Positions 17,829 to 25,845 of a stretch of DNA of 43,170 nt are shown here, one piece after another. Where the stretch lies: assembly GCF_945957355.1 (NCBI RefSeq), contig NZ_CAMFKM010000027.1, positions 1-43,170 on the forward strand, written 5' to 3'. The notes beneath the pieces were generated by a model, which saw nothing but the letters and a program-made list of their open reading frames with translations, was not told the origin of the DNA and did not search any database. The DNA comes from an uncultured Reyranella sp. GTDB lineage: Bacteria; Pseudomonadota; Alphaproteobacteria; Reyranellales; Reyranellaceae. Positions within the stretch are counted from its first letter, which is position 1. Every line of letters begins with the position of its first letter. The translations under genes and the position numbers were made by a program.

Positions 17829-19250
17829 ATGACCAACGTAACGAAGCTGCGCGCCAAGCCGCCCGTGCCCGAACTCGAACGTCCCGTCCACTCGGTACCG
17901 GCCGACGACCTCGTCGCTGCCGGCAAGCGCCTGCGCGACATGGTTCCGCGCGCGCGCCAGGGCGAATGGAAGCGCCCGATGGACCGACGCGATCCGCTGG
18001 AGATTCTCCAGGCCTCCGACGAGGGCCGCCAGACCGACCTGCTGCCGATCCGCTATGGCCGCATGCTGCAATCGCCGTTCACTTTCTATCGCGGGTCGGC
18101 CGCCGTGATGGCCGCCGACCTCGCGGGGATGCCCGCAACGGGCGTTCACGTACAGGCCTGCGGCGACTGCCACCTGCTGAACTTCGGCGGCTTCGCCACG
18201 CCCGAGCGCAGCATCAACTTCGACATCAACGACTTCGACGAGACCCTGCCAGCGCCCTGGGAATGGGACCTCAAGCGCCTGGTCGCCTCGTTCGTGCTGG
18301 CCGCACGGTCGAACGGCCTGTCGGAAGCGGCAGGGCGCGACGCGGCCCTTGCCACGGCTCGCAGCTACCGCGAGCGCCTGCGCGACGTCGCCGAAATGAG
18401 CCCGCTGGAGGCCTGGTACACGAAAATCGGACTGGAGGAGATGTTCAGCCTGACCGACGATCCGCAGATCCGCAAGCGCGTGCAGCGCCGGGTCGACGCG
18501 GCAAAGGACGAGCGATCCGCGGATATCGATTTTCCCAAGCTCGCGGAAATGGTCGGCGGTCAGGTCCAGATCAAGGACCAGCCTCCCCTGATCTTCCACC
18601 CCGAGTTCTCGCGCGCGGAAGGAATCCGGGAGGCGGTGGACAAGGCCTTCGCCAGCTACCGCGACACGCTGTCCGACGACCGCAAGGCGCTGCTCGACCG
18701 CTATCGTCTGGTCGACGTCGCCATGAAGGTGGTCGGCATCGGCAGCGTCGGCCGGTACTGCTCGATCGGCCTCCTGATGTCGTCCTCGAACCAGCCGCTG
18801 TTCCTGCAGTTCAAGGAGGCCGTGCCCTCGGTGCTCGAGCCCCATATCGGCAAGAGCGCCTACGGCCACGCCGGCCAGCGCGTCGTGCAGGGCCAGCGCC
18901 TGATGCAGTCGTCGTCGGACATCTTCCTGGGCTGGGCGACCGGCCTGCGCGGCAACGACCTCTACGTCCGCCAACTGCGGGATGCCAAGATCAAGCCGCT
19001 GGTCGAGACCTTCGACCGCAAGATGCTGGTGCTGTTCGGCAAGGCCTGCGGCTGGGCGCTGGCGCGGGCTCATGGAAGGGCCAGCCATCCGTGGCTGATC
19101 GCGGGCTATCTCGGCCGGAGCGAGGCGTTCGACGAGGCCATGGCGGCGTTCGCGGTGAGCTATGCGGATCAGACCGAACTCGACCACGCGTTGCTGAAAT
19201 CGGCCGTCGCCGCCGGCCGGATCAAGGTCCATCTCGAAGAGGACCGATAG
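17829..19250 (+). CDS. DUF2252 family protein (kinase-like), copy 1
   Basis: A 473-residue DUF2252 protein. Its hallmarks are R-G-S-A-A-V-M-A-A-D-L near residue 88, C-G-D-C-H-L-L-N-F-G at 111-120 and D-I-N-D-F-D-E at 132-138, resembling the catalytic loop (G-D-x-H-x-x-N) and metal-binding aspartates of aminoglycoside-phosphotransferase-like kinases. A possible ATP-contacting lysine occurs later, K329 in L-Q-F-K-E-A, so the order looks permuted relative to ordinary kinases. DUF2252 has no established substrate. ATG 17829 follows GAAGGA by 8 nt, and the longer frame to 17784 is less likely. It heads an operon with the next two membrane-protein genes. A second copy lies at 41400-42848. Confidence 0.88.
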   Translation: MTNVTKLRAKPPVPELERPVHSVPADDLVAAGKRLRDMVPRARQGEWKRPMDRRDPLEILQASDEGRQTDLLPIRYGRMLQSPFTFYRGSAAVMAADLAGMPATGVHVQACGDCHLLNFGGFATPERSINFDINDFDETLPAPWEWDLKRLVASFVLAARSNGLSEAAGRDAALATARSYRERLRDVAEMSPLEAWYTKIGLEEMFSLTDDPQIRKRVQRRVDAAKDERSADIDFPKLAEMVGGQVQIKDQPPLIFHPEFSRAEGIREAVDKAFASYRDTLSDDRKALLDRYRLVDVAMKVVGIGSVGRYCSIGLLMSSSNQPLFLQFKEAVPSVLEPHIGKSAYGHAGQRVVQGQRLMQSSSDIFLGWATGLRGNDLYVRQLRDAKIKPLVETFDRKMLVLFGKACGWALARAHGRASHPWLIAGYLGRSEAFDEAMAAFAVSYADQTELDHALLKSAVAAGRIKVHLEEDR

Positions 19251-19267
19251 ACGCGCGGGCGCCGGCG

Positions 19268-20056
19268 ATGCCGTTCGACATCGACGAATATTCCCTGCTC
19301 GCGATCTTCGGGGCGAGCCTGGTGCTGATTCTCGGCGCCGGCGAAGCGGGCCACTGGCTCGGCGTGCGCGCGGCCCGCAGGGGAGCAGCCGCGGTGTCGA
19401 CCCTGGAGGGCGCCATCCTCGGCCTGCTGGCGCTCATGATCGGCTTCACCTTCTCGATGGCGCTGTCGCGCTACGAAGCGCGGCGCGACGGGGCCGTGAC
19501 CGAGGCAGCGGCGATCGGCACGACGGCGCTGCGCGCGCGCCTGCTGCCCGCGCCACACGACCGGGACTCCGTGAAGCTGCTGCGCGAGTACGTCCAGATC
19601 CGCCTCGATCTCACCCGCGAGTCGGTCAGCCGGGAGACGTTCGACCGGGCGATCGCGCGCTCCAACGTGCTGCAGGAGGCGCTCTGGCGACAGGCGCAGG
19701 CGGTGGCGGCGAAGGACAACGCGATGGTGCCGACGGGCCTCTTCATCCAGTCGCTGAACGAGATGATCGACGACCAGGAGAAGCGTCTGGCGGCGATGTC
19801 CAACCGCCTGCCCCTCATCGTCATCGCCGCGCTTTACGCCATTTCGATCATTGGGGTCGGCTTCGCCGGCTACGGCAGCGGCGTCGAATCGAAACGCACG
19901 CGGGTGCCCGTTCTGATCACCGGCATCCTGGTGGCGGGAATGGTGCTACTGATCCAGGACATCGATCGGCCGGGCGCCGGTTTCATCCGCACGAGCCAGC
20001 AGCCGCTGGCCAACGCGGCTGCCGCGATCGACGCCTTTCCCGGCGCCGTGCCATGA
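19268..20056 (+). CDS. DUF4239-like (bestrophin-like) membrane protein
   Basis: A 262-residue inner-membrane protein. It has an N-terminal membrane segment (residues about 8-28), a second in S-T-L-E-G-A-I-L-G-L-L-A-L-M-I-G-F-T-F-S-M-A (near 45-65), a central helical soluble domain and two C-terminal membrane segments (near 180-200 and 215-235). The pattern of L-E-G-A-x-L-G-L-L-A-L plus R-Y-E-A-R-R and E-A-x-A-I-G-T is that of DUF4239 proteins, which are distantly compared to bestrophin channels. It starts 17 nt after the DUF2252 stop, and its own stop overlaps the next start (ATGA), so translation is coupled. Function unknown. Confidence 0.8.
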   Translation: MPFDIDEYSLLAIFGASLVLILGAGEAGHWLGVRAARRGAAAVSTLEGAILGLLALMIGFTFSMALSRYEARRDGAVTEAAAIGTTALRARLLPAPHDRDSVKLLREYVQIRLDLTRESVSRETFDRAIARSNVLQEALWRQAQAVAAKDNAMVPTGLFIQSLNEMIDDQEKRLAAMSNRLPLIVIAALYAISIIGVGFAGYGSGVESKRTRVPVLITGILVAGMVLLIQDIDRPGAGFIRTSQQPLANAAAAIDAFPGAVP

Positions 20057-20739
20057 CCGAGCCCATGTCCCTGACGCGCGGCCGGTTGCGCACGCCACGG
20101 GCCGCCGCCGTCGCCGGCGTCCTGTTCTCCGGACTGCTCACCCTCGCCTTCCTGCTGTTGCTGCCGGTGGTCCCGCGCGATCCGGCGGAGCACGGTACTT
20201 GGCTCACCACCGGGCTCGACCGGGTCGTGCTGGCGATCAACCTGATCCCGTTCGCCGGTGTCGCCTTCCTTTGGTTCATCGGCGTGGTGCGCGACCGCCT
20301 GGCCGGGGCGGAGGATCGCCTGTTCGCGACCGTCTTCCTGGGAAGCGGGCTTCTCTTCCTCGCCATGATGTTCGTGGCCACCGCGGTGTTCGGGGCCATC
20401 GTCCTCGTCCACGCCGCCCATCCGGAGGCGCTGCGCGACTCGCCCACGTTCGCCGTGGCGCGGGCCTTCGCCTACACGCTGGTCAACGTCTACGCGATCC
20501 GGATGGCGGGCGTCTTCATGCTGATCACCTCGACCATCGCACTGCGCACCGCCTTCATCGCGCGCTGGATGGCCGCCCCCGGCTTCGCGATGGGACTGTT
20601 CCTGCTGTTCGCCAGCCAATGGGTCGACTGGAGTTTCATCGTCTTCCCGGTGTGGGCCCTGTTGATCAGCGTGTATCTGCTGGTCACCAGCCTCCGTCAG
20701 GAAGCCGGCGGACGGCGGAAGACAACCAGCGTCCCGTAG
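20053..20739 (+). CDS. Polytopic membrane protein of unknown function
   Basis: A 228-residue integral membrane protein with about six hydrophobic segments, including F-L-L-L-L-P-V-V-P, I-P-F-A-G-V-A-F-L-W-F-I-G-V-V and G-L-F-L-L-F-A-S-Q-W. The segment V-R-D-R-L-A-G-A-E-D-R-L-F-A-T-V-F-L-G-S-G near residue 75 looks like a conserved loop. ATG 20053 overlaps the previous stop by 4 bp, which indicates co-translation with the DUF4239-like protein. Its 3' end overlaps the convergent gene 20697-20954 by 43 bp. No named family is assigned. Confidence 0.78.
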   Translation: MTEPMSLTRGRLRTPRAAAVAGVLFSGLLTLAFLLLLPVVPRDPAEHGTWLTTGLDRVVLAINLIPFAGVAFLWFIGVVRDRLAGAEDRLFATVFLGSGLLFLAMMFVATAVFGAIVLVHAAHPEALRDSPTFAVARAFAYTLVNVYAIRMAGVFMLITSTIALRTAFIARWMAAPGFAMGLFLLFASQWVDWSFIVFPVWALLISVYLLVTSLRQEAGGRRKTTSVP

Positions 20740-20954
20740 CCCGCGACCGCGCAGCAGACCGCCAGGACGGCATAGACAAGGGCGAAGAGATCGTTCCTCA
20801 CGAACCCCAGCCAGAATGCAAGGCCTGAGAAGACGACGGCGAGGACCACGGCGCTCCACCACACGGCGCGCACGCCGAGCCGCAGCTTCTGCACGCGCTC
20901 CCGCGACTTCGGCTTCGCGGCTTCCGGCTGGGGAGGCAGGCGGGGTTCGTCCAT
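20697..20954 (-). CDS. Small two-helix membrane protein
   Basis: An 85-residue protein from ATG 20954. It has a proline- and lysine-rich cytoplasmic N-terminus (M-D-E-P-R-L-P-P-Q-P-E-A-A-K-P), then two membrane helices (about residues 32-52 and 58-76) and a short basic end. An in-frame start at 20993 would only add a 13-residue basic extension. The gene converges with and overlaps the membrane-protein gene on the plus strand by 43 bp. Function not recognised. The ribosome-binding site is weak, so this is a moderate call. Confidence 0.55.
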   Translation of the reverse strand: MDEPRLPPQPEAAKPKSRERVQKLRLGVRAVWWSAVVLAVVFSGLAFWLGFVRNDLFALVYAVLAVCCAVAGYGTLVVFRRPPAS

Positions 20955-21090
20955 GGGCCTCAACGGGCGACGCCGGCCAAGGCTGCATCCCACGCCACGG
21001 CGTCCGTGCGCCCCCTTCCCGGCCGCCGGTCGGAACGGCTACGTTCAGAGCAGGTCACGCCACGCCCCGAAAACACGTAGCACCCCGCCC

Positions 21091-21795
21091 ATGGTCCAAG
21101 CGCGCCTTACGATCGTGACCGCATCCCTCGCCGCCGTTCTCGCCAGTGCCGCTCCCTCCCTGGCACAACGGCCGGAGCCGGTGCGGATCGGTGGATTTGG
21201 TATCGATGCGACCGAAGTGACGATCGGCCAGTTCAGGGCCTTCGCCGGCACCACGTCCCTGCAGACGGCGGCCGAGCGCGAGGGCGGTGGTTTCGAATAC
21301 ACCGGCGGCTGGACACGGCGGCAAGGCTGGACCTACGAGCGTCCGCAAGGCCAGCCCGGCCAGGACTCAGAGCCCGCCGTACACGTGACCTGGGCGGAGG
21401 CCGATGCCTATTGCCGGCATGCCGGCGGCCGGTTGCCGACCGTCGCCGAGTGGCGAAGCGCCGCCTACACCGAGCAGCGCGACCGGCCGACCGACGGCTA
21501 TGTCCGGGGACAGACCTACCCGTATCCGGTAGGCGACGATCCCGGCGGCATGAACAACAACCGCCGGGCGCATGTCGCGGTCGCGACCACCCGGCGCGGC
21601 GTCAACGGGCTCTACGACATGGGCGCGAACGTCTGGGAGTGGGTCGCGGACCGACGCGGAGACGAGGCTCTCACCGCCGGCGGTTCCTGGTGGTACGGCC
21701 CGGCCCAGGCCCGCGCCGACGGCGCCCAGTGGAAGGCCGCCGGCTTCTACGCCCTCTATATAGGGTTTCGCTGCGCCTACGACGCTAGGGGTTGA
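21091..21795 (+). CDS. Exported SUMF1/EgtB-fold (FGE-sulfatase domain) protein
   Basis: A 234-residue protein with a Sec signal peptide (M-V-Q-A-R-L-T-I-V, cleavage after S-L-A near residue 27) and one formylglycine-generating-enzyme-like domain. Visible marks are G-I-D-A-T-E-V-T-I-G-Q-F-R-A-F, H-V-T-W-A-E-A-D-A-Y-C-R, G-G-R-L-P-T-V-A-E-W, N-G-L-Y-D-M-G-A-N-V-W-E-W and a closing I-G-F-R-C. The paired active-site cysteines of true aerobic FGE are absent from the G-G-S-W-W-Y-G region, so it is unlikely to mature sulfatases. It may be a periplasmic binding or EgtB-like domain. ATG 21091 puts the signal at the N-terminus. The frame back to 20953 is not favoured. Confidence 0.83.
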   Translation: MVQARLTIVTASLAAVLASAAPSLAQRPEPVRIGGFGIDATEVTIGQFRAFAGTTSLQTAAEREGGGFEYTGGWTRRQGWTYERPQGQPGQDSEPAVHVTWAEADAYCRHAGGRLPTVAEWRSAAYTEQRDRPTDGYVRGQTYPYPVGDDPGGMNNNRRAHVAVATTRRGVNGLYDMGANVWEWVADRRGDEALTAGGSWWYGPAQARADGAQWKAAGFYALYIGFRCAYDARG

Positions 21796-22263
21796 TGCCG
21801 CCCACCTGCGACATTGGTTTCGACTGTTTCGTTTATTTTGATTATTTCGTTTACGGGCGCCTCGCGACGCCGGTGCCCGCCTCTCGTCGTGCCGTCCAGA
21901 CACCAGCAGGGCGAGAACGGCCTGGTCGATGCGATCGAGATCCGGTTCGTAGTCGTGTCCGGGCCGGCGGCTTCAGCCCGGCGACCGATTTGTAGGAAGG
22001 ATAGCAAAATCGACGTTAATCGTCACCGGCAAGGTCCCAGCTGTGGACCATGAATGGCTGAACACCGGAAGGGATTGGACCGCAGCACGGTCCAAATCGG
22101 AGGACGCCATGCGAATGGCCGTGACCGATGCCAATGGGCAGCCGACGGAGCGGGCAAGGCCCTGACTGGCGATTGCCTTTGGCGTAAGCGGGTTTCACTG
22201 TGCCCGCCGGTGGCCGGACACACCACGCCTTGGGGCACGATCGGCGGCAGAAAAGGATAGACG
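21796..22263. other. 468-bp gap without a supported gene
   Basis: The stretch between the SUMF1-fold gene and the sulfotransferase-like gene is less GC-rich at its left end. It holds a short A/T-rich 9-mer array (21818-21853) and nothing I can call as a gene. An open frame at 22054-22260 lacks a convincing ribosome-binding site or recognisable protein. The promoter for the gene at 22264 should lie in the last 150 bp. Confidence 0.5.
21818..21853. repeat. Four imperfect 9-mers (TTTCGTTTA-like)
   Basis: Four adjacent 9-base units, TTTCGACTG, TTTCGTTTA, TTTTGATTA and TTTCGTTTA, lie just after the stop of the SUMF1-fold gene in otherwise GC-rich DNA. Regular spacing near one helical turn would suit a tandem protein-binding site, but chance is possible for such a short array. 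Confidence 0.4.
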
Positions 22264-23250
22264 ATGGTCATTCACCTGCATGTTGGAGCGAATCGCGCCG
22301 GCTCCTCCGCCATCCAGCATTTCTGCCGCGTCAACACGGACCTGCTGTCCACTGCCGGCTTTGTATATCCTCAGCTCCCGGCGCTTTCACAAAAGAGATT
22401 CGCAGCGGCTGCCTGCAATGGTGCAGATCTATCGTATTACTATGCGAATGAGCTGCCTCAGGATGCAGATCCTCTATCCAGCGCCCGCAGGCTGACAAAG
22501 TCCATCGAGAGTATCGAGGCCGACCACATCATCATTTCAAGCGAATTTCTATTCGACTTGAGACGCGAGCGGCTTGCTCTTCTTCGAGATGCCTTAAAGG
22601 CTTCCGGCCATCGACTTCGAGTCTATGCCTATATTCGCGAGCCGTACGAATGGCTGGTTTCGACGTATGCCCAACGCGTCAAATCGCGCGCCCTTACAGT
22701 CGACATCAATGAATACCTGTCCTCTCTGTTGCCCGAAGTGCGCTTCGGAAGCGCGATTGACGATCTTCATTCCGCATTCGGAGATGAGATCAAGTTCCTG
22801 TTGTATCGAAGGGACCGGCTGGTCGGTGGCGATGTCCGCCTGGATTTCTTCAAACAGCTTGGCCTCGAGCTCCCCATTTCCGAGATGCCCCCCGAAGCCA
22901 ATCGCTCGGCGAACGCCACCGAGATCGAAACGATGCGCCATCTCAATGGCCTGATCGCGATGGGAGCATGGTCGCGTCGAAGCAGCCGTGAGTTTCTGCG
23001 ACTGGCCGAAAGGAGCGAACTGAAAGGGCCGCACATCCGGGATTTCGTGTCCGCATCGGTGGAGAAAGCAATTCGCGACAGGTTTGATCCGGAGGTGGCG
23101 GAACTCAAGGCCAGGCACTTTCCGCAGGAAGCGGGCCCGCTTTTCGAGCCGCCGAAGCCCAGCGCGAAGCAATCGCTGGTGGACTTCGCACCGTCCAAAG
23201 TCGCAAGCGCGATCACGAGCTGCCTAACGCGGGAGCTGGGAGGAAAGTAG
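22264..23250 (+). CDS. Sulfotransferase-like protein
   Basis: A 328-residue protein. Its N-terminus, I-H-L-H-V-G-A-N-R-A-G-S-S-A-I-Q, matches the phosphosulfate-binding loop variant H-V-G-x-x-K-T-G-T-T-S-I-Q found in bacterial carbohydrate sulfotransferase-like proteins. The segment R-V-Y-A-Y-I-R-E-P-Y-E-W-L-V-S-T-Y near residue 120 corresponds to the 3'-phosphate motif (R-x-P-x-x-x-x-x-S-x-Y). It should transfer sulfate from PAPS to a surface glycan or similar acceptor, which is inference from the family. AAGGA sits upstream of ATG 22264. It converges with a glycosyltransferase-sulfotransferase fusion gene. Base composition is lower in GC than in its neighbours, hinting at acquired polysaccharide genes. 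Confidence 0.74.
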   Translation: MVIHLHVGANRAGSSAIQHFCRVNTDLLSTAGFVYPQLPALSQKRFAAAACNGADLSYYYANELPQDADPLSSARRLTKSIESIEADHIIISSEFLFDLRRERLALLRDALKASGHRLRVYAYIREPYEWLVSTYAQRVKSRALTVDINEYLSSLLPEVRFGSAIDDLHSAFGDEIKFLLYRRDRLVGGDVRLDFFKQLGLELPISEMPPEANRSANATEIETMRHLNGLIAMGAWSRRSSREFLRLAERSELKGPHIRDFVSASVEKAIRDRFDPEVAELKARHFPQEAGPLFEPPKPSAKQSLVDFAPSKVASAITSCLTRELGGK

Positions 23251-23361
23251 CTGTGGATCCAACACGGAAATACGACCTGATTCGTGACGCCGTTGAAGAC
23301 AACCTCAGGCTCACCACGGGTGCCGAGGAGGATCGCTCGCGTGCGAAGTCGAATCGATCAT

Positions 23362-24849
23362 TCAACCGCGCGGGTAATGGAGCCGGTCCAGAACGCGCCT
23401 CGTTTCGGTCAGTTCGGATATCTCGTTCCAAAGCGACGGCGTGAAAATGGACCGTGCTTCCCCGGGATCCCCTTTCCTCGTCTTGAGTGCATCGAGATTT
23501 CCGTCCCAGTTCTTTACGCCGAACCTGATTTGAGAACCTTCCTCGCCCGACTTCATCGATTGCTTGATTTCGCTTTCCTGCATGCGATCGAAGCTCGAAA
23601 GCTCCAACGCCTGTGAAGCGAATTTTGACGTGTCTTCCCGGGGGAACACGAACCTGGTGAACCGGCCAAACTCGCGAGCCGGATGAGTGACGAGGTCCTC
23701 GTAGCGCAACAGCAGCTTGTCGCCTTTCTTGGCGTCGTAGAGGTCGAGTATCAGGTTGACGAACGCCGACTGCCGCTCGATGCCGAACATTGGTGATTTC
23801 ACGAAGTCCGTCAGTCCGCCGACCTGCAGGCGATCGCGAAGCCTCTTGTGGAAGTAGTAGGATACGCAGACCGATCGGGGATCCCGAACGAGCACGACGA
23901 GGCGCTTCTTCGACAACAACCTCGGATGAATCAGCCGGGGTGCCTCTGCGGTATCCTGAAAAATCTCCAGATATTCGTGGTCGAACACGATGCCACGACC
24001 ATCGAGGCTGCCGGGGCCAAACTCCGAATCTGCCGGCTTGCCGGCGCTCCTCAGATAATTCGCGAGATAGGTTCGAAGCCACGTCCGTCCCGATTTCGGA
24101 TGAGAGAGGACCGCGATCTCACAATTCTTGATCGCTCCCCGCTTTTTCTCCCGACGACGATCTGCATAGTGGCGGCCGCGTTTGAACACTTCGGTGGCGC
24201 TGCGGGTCGTCCTCGGCAACGCGTAACCCATCCTCCACGCAACGAATGGCAGGCTGATCTGGTCGCGACGGCTGTGCCTCAGAATTTCCTTCCACCAGAG
24301 TTCCATCAGACGGATGATTTCGGGATCCCGGTGTCGACGGAACATTATGGTGCATGTCACGAGGTCGTCGATACCAGCCGGCAGGCCTTCGTCTCTGTAG
24401 GCGTCGGACTGCCGTCGAAGCGTCGCGGGATCGTCCTTCTCCAATCTGATGCACACCTCGGCTTCGTCGTAGACATTCGTCCGTTCGGGGTGCGTGAAGA
24501 ACGCTGCGGACCGCGATGCCAGCTCCTGCCGCGCCATGGCGGCCAGGTCCGTGTGCACGGTGACGTTGGCGTCGACCCAGACGCTGATGGGATACTCCAG
24601 CAGGAAGCGGTGCGGCAAAATCTTGGGCAGGCGCGACCGCCGGGCGGCATCCAGATCGTCCCCCGGCAGGTACCGTACTTCCCAGCGATCGGATCGCAGG
24701 TAAGGATTGTCCGTGAAGCAGATGAAGTCGCAGTGGGGCCACTGCGGCAGATCCGGGAGTCGATCGTAGGCGTTGGTGATGCAGGTATAGACGGCGACGC
24801 GCTCGGGGACTGTCCCCGGTTCTTTTCGGTCTTCCAGCGCCATCGTCAC
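23362..24849 (-). CDS. DUF616-like glycosyltransferase fused to sulfotransferase
   Basis: A 495-residue two-domain protein. Residues about 15-235 resemble DUF616/TOD1-type glycosyltransferases: V-A-V-Y-T-C-I-T-N-A-Y-D at the start, D-F-I-C-F-T-D-N-P near 41, and S-V-W-V-D-A-N-V near 89, the acidic nucleotide-sugar motif. A short basic linker (R-R-R-E-K-K-R-G) leads to a sulfotransferase domain at 243-495 with the 5'-phosphosulfate loop S-H-P-K-S-G-R-T-W-L-R (249-259) and the 3'-phosphate motif V-R-D-P-R-S-V-C-V-S-Y-Y (near 330). Both activities look intact, so one polypeptide may add a sugar and sulfate to the same glycan. No frame break is seen at the junction. A start two codons later is possible. 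Confidence 0.8.
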   Translation of the reverse strand: MTMALEDRKEPGTVPERVAVYTCITNAYDRLPDLPQWPHCDFICFTDNPYLRSDRWEVRYLPGDDLDAARRSRLPKILPHRFLLEYPISVWVDANVTVHTDLAAMARQELASRSAAFFTHPERTNVYDEAEVCIRLEKDDPATLRRQSDAYRDEGLPAGIDDLVTCTIMFRRHRDPEIIRLMELWWKEILRHSRRDQISLPFVAWRMGYALPRTTRSATEVFKRGRHYADRRREKKRGAIKNCEIAVLSHPKSGRTWLRTYLANYLRSAGKPADSEFGPGSLDGRGIVFDHEYLEIFQDTAEAPRLIHPRLLSKKRLVVLVRDPRSVCVSYYFHKRLRDRLQVGGLTDFVKSPMFGIERQSAFVNLILDLYDAKKGDKLLLRYEDLVTHPAREFGRFTRFVFPREDTSKFASQALELSSFDRMQESEIKQSMKSGEEGSQIRFGVKNWDGNLDALKTRKGDPGEARSIFTPSLWNEISELTETRRVLDRLHYPRG

Positions 24850-25283
24850 CTCTTGCGTCCGCCCGCAGTCCCACCGGTAACGCTGCGTGTGGGACGGTTA
24901 CAACCGTCACCATGAACACTACCACGCCACACGGCCGACCGCCCATCGCGGCCCCTCGCCTCCGTTGAAATGCGCAAAGAAGACGGGACGACGCGCGCTG
25001 CCGGATCACGGCTTTTTCTTGCAGGACGTGAGCACCGTCTCCGCCGAGCGGGGTAGTCTGCCAACAAGCAGGAAAAGCGCCGCCCTGTTGGGGGGGGCTC
25101 GCCGGCAGCAGGCGGGACGGACGCGTGCGAAGACTTAAGGGCGGCCTTGCGCCGGTGATTCCACGTTCCCTGAACGGCGGCGGAACATTGCGGACGGGAG
25201 ACTGGCGGAGAGGGTGGGATTGCCAGTAAACCACAGCTAACCCGCTGATTTTACTCAATTCTTGGCTGCCGTATCCTCTACCC
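24850..25283. other. 434-bp gap left of the integrative element
   Basis: This stretch lies between the fusion gene and the left attachment repeat. It must contain the promoter of the fusion gene at its left end. Short open frames here (24846-25067 and 24887-25138) have no ribosome-binding site or protein character and are rejected. An 11-bp half of an inverted repeat lies at 25239-25249. I see no tRNA gene that would mark the usual integration target. Confidence 0.5.
25239..25249 (+). repeat. Left arm of 11-bp inverted repeat flanking the element
   Basis: AACCCGCTGAT is present here, and its exact reverse complement is at 33453-33463. Both lie outside the 13-bp direct repeats, 34 and 39 bp from them, so in the uninterrupted chromosome they would face each other about 90 bp apart. 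Confidence 0.5.
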
Positions 25284-25296
25284 AATGTACCACGGC
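25284..25296 (+). repeat. Left attachment-site core (attL)
   Basis: AATGTACCACGGC, identical to 33401-33413. It lies 22 bp from the stop of the leftmost element gene. Confidence 0.7.
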
Positions 25297-25318
25297 AGCG
25301 GACCTTGGCGAGCCCCCT

Positions 25319-25690
25319 TTATCGACGGGCCGGAAGCGGCATTCCGAACTCGCTCGACCATCCGGCCTCTGCGGCACTGGCGGCGGCGGCACGGGCAGCG
25401 CTCTCGCCTTCCCGATGAGCGGCCTCTTCGGCAAGCCGGGCCGGTAGAGCCTTCAAGCGCTCCGCCTCAGCCGCTCGCCATTCCCGCGTCGGATACTCCC
25501 AAAGGATTTGCAGTTGCCCTAGCCAGCAACCGCCAGAGCCCTTGGCGCCGCCGTCACGGGGACGTTCGGTCTTCCACGCGAACCACGGATCGCCCGGCAA
25601 TCGGTTCTCCATTCGGGCGCTTGATGGCCCGGCCCACCACACGGCGTAGTCGCCAACACTCAGCCATCCCCACTCGATCTCAATATCCAT
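25319..25690 (-). CDS. Phage-type protein of unknown function, 123 residues
   Basis: From ATG 25690, after GAGAG, the product begins M-D-I-E-I-E-W-G-W and contains Y-A-V-W-W-A-G-P-S-S-A-R-M and W-F-A-W-K-T-E-R-P. The C-terminal half is a long Ala/Glu/Arg-rich helix (R-A-A-E-A-E-R-L-K-A-L). It is not assigned to a family. A longer open frame to 25828 lacks a better start. It is the leftmost gene of the element and points at the left attachment site. In the excised circle it would read straight into the integrase gene about 50 nt away, so it could influence integrase expression. Confidence 0.6.
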   Translation of the reverse strand: MDIEIEWGWLSVGDYAVWWAGPSSARMENRLPGDPWFAWKTERPRDGGAKGSGGCWLGQLQILWEYPTREWRAAEAERLKALPARLAEEAAHREGESAARAAAASAAEAGWSSEFGMPLPARR

Positions 25691-25845
25691 CGCTCTCTCA
25701 TCCTGTTGTTGTTGAGGCTGAGACGGAGCCACCACGGCACCGCCCCAACGGCGGGACTGTGAGTCAGGCTGGCATGAGATAGCAAGAACTATTAGCTTAA
25801 TTGGCGCTAAGCAATACAACCAAGACAAGCAGTAGGGGCTGACTA

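Noticed and set aside
17754..19232. Minus-strand frame opposite the DUF2252 gene
   Set aside because: Shadow of the DUF2252 gene, whose conserved motifs settle the frame.
22054..22260. 68-codon frame before the sulfotransferase-like gene
   Set aside because: No ribosome-binding site and no family features. More probably promoter region.
24846..25067. 73-codon minus-strand frame upstream of the fusion gene
   Set aside because: Arg-rich composition without a start signal, typical of a chance frame.
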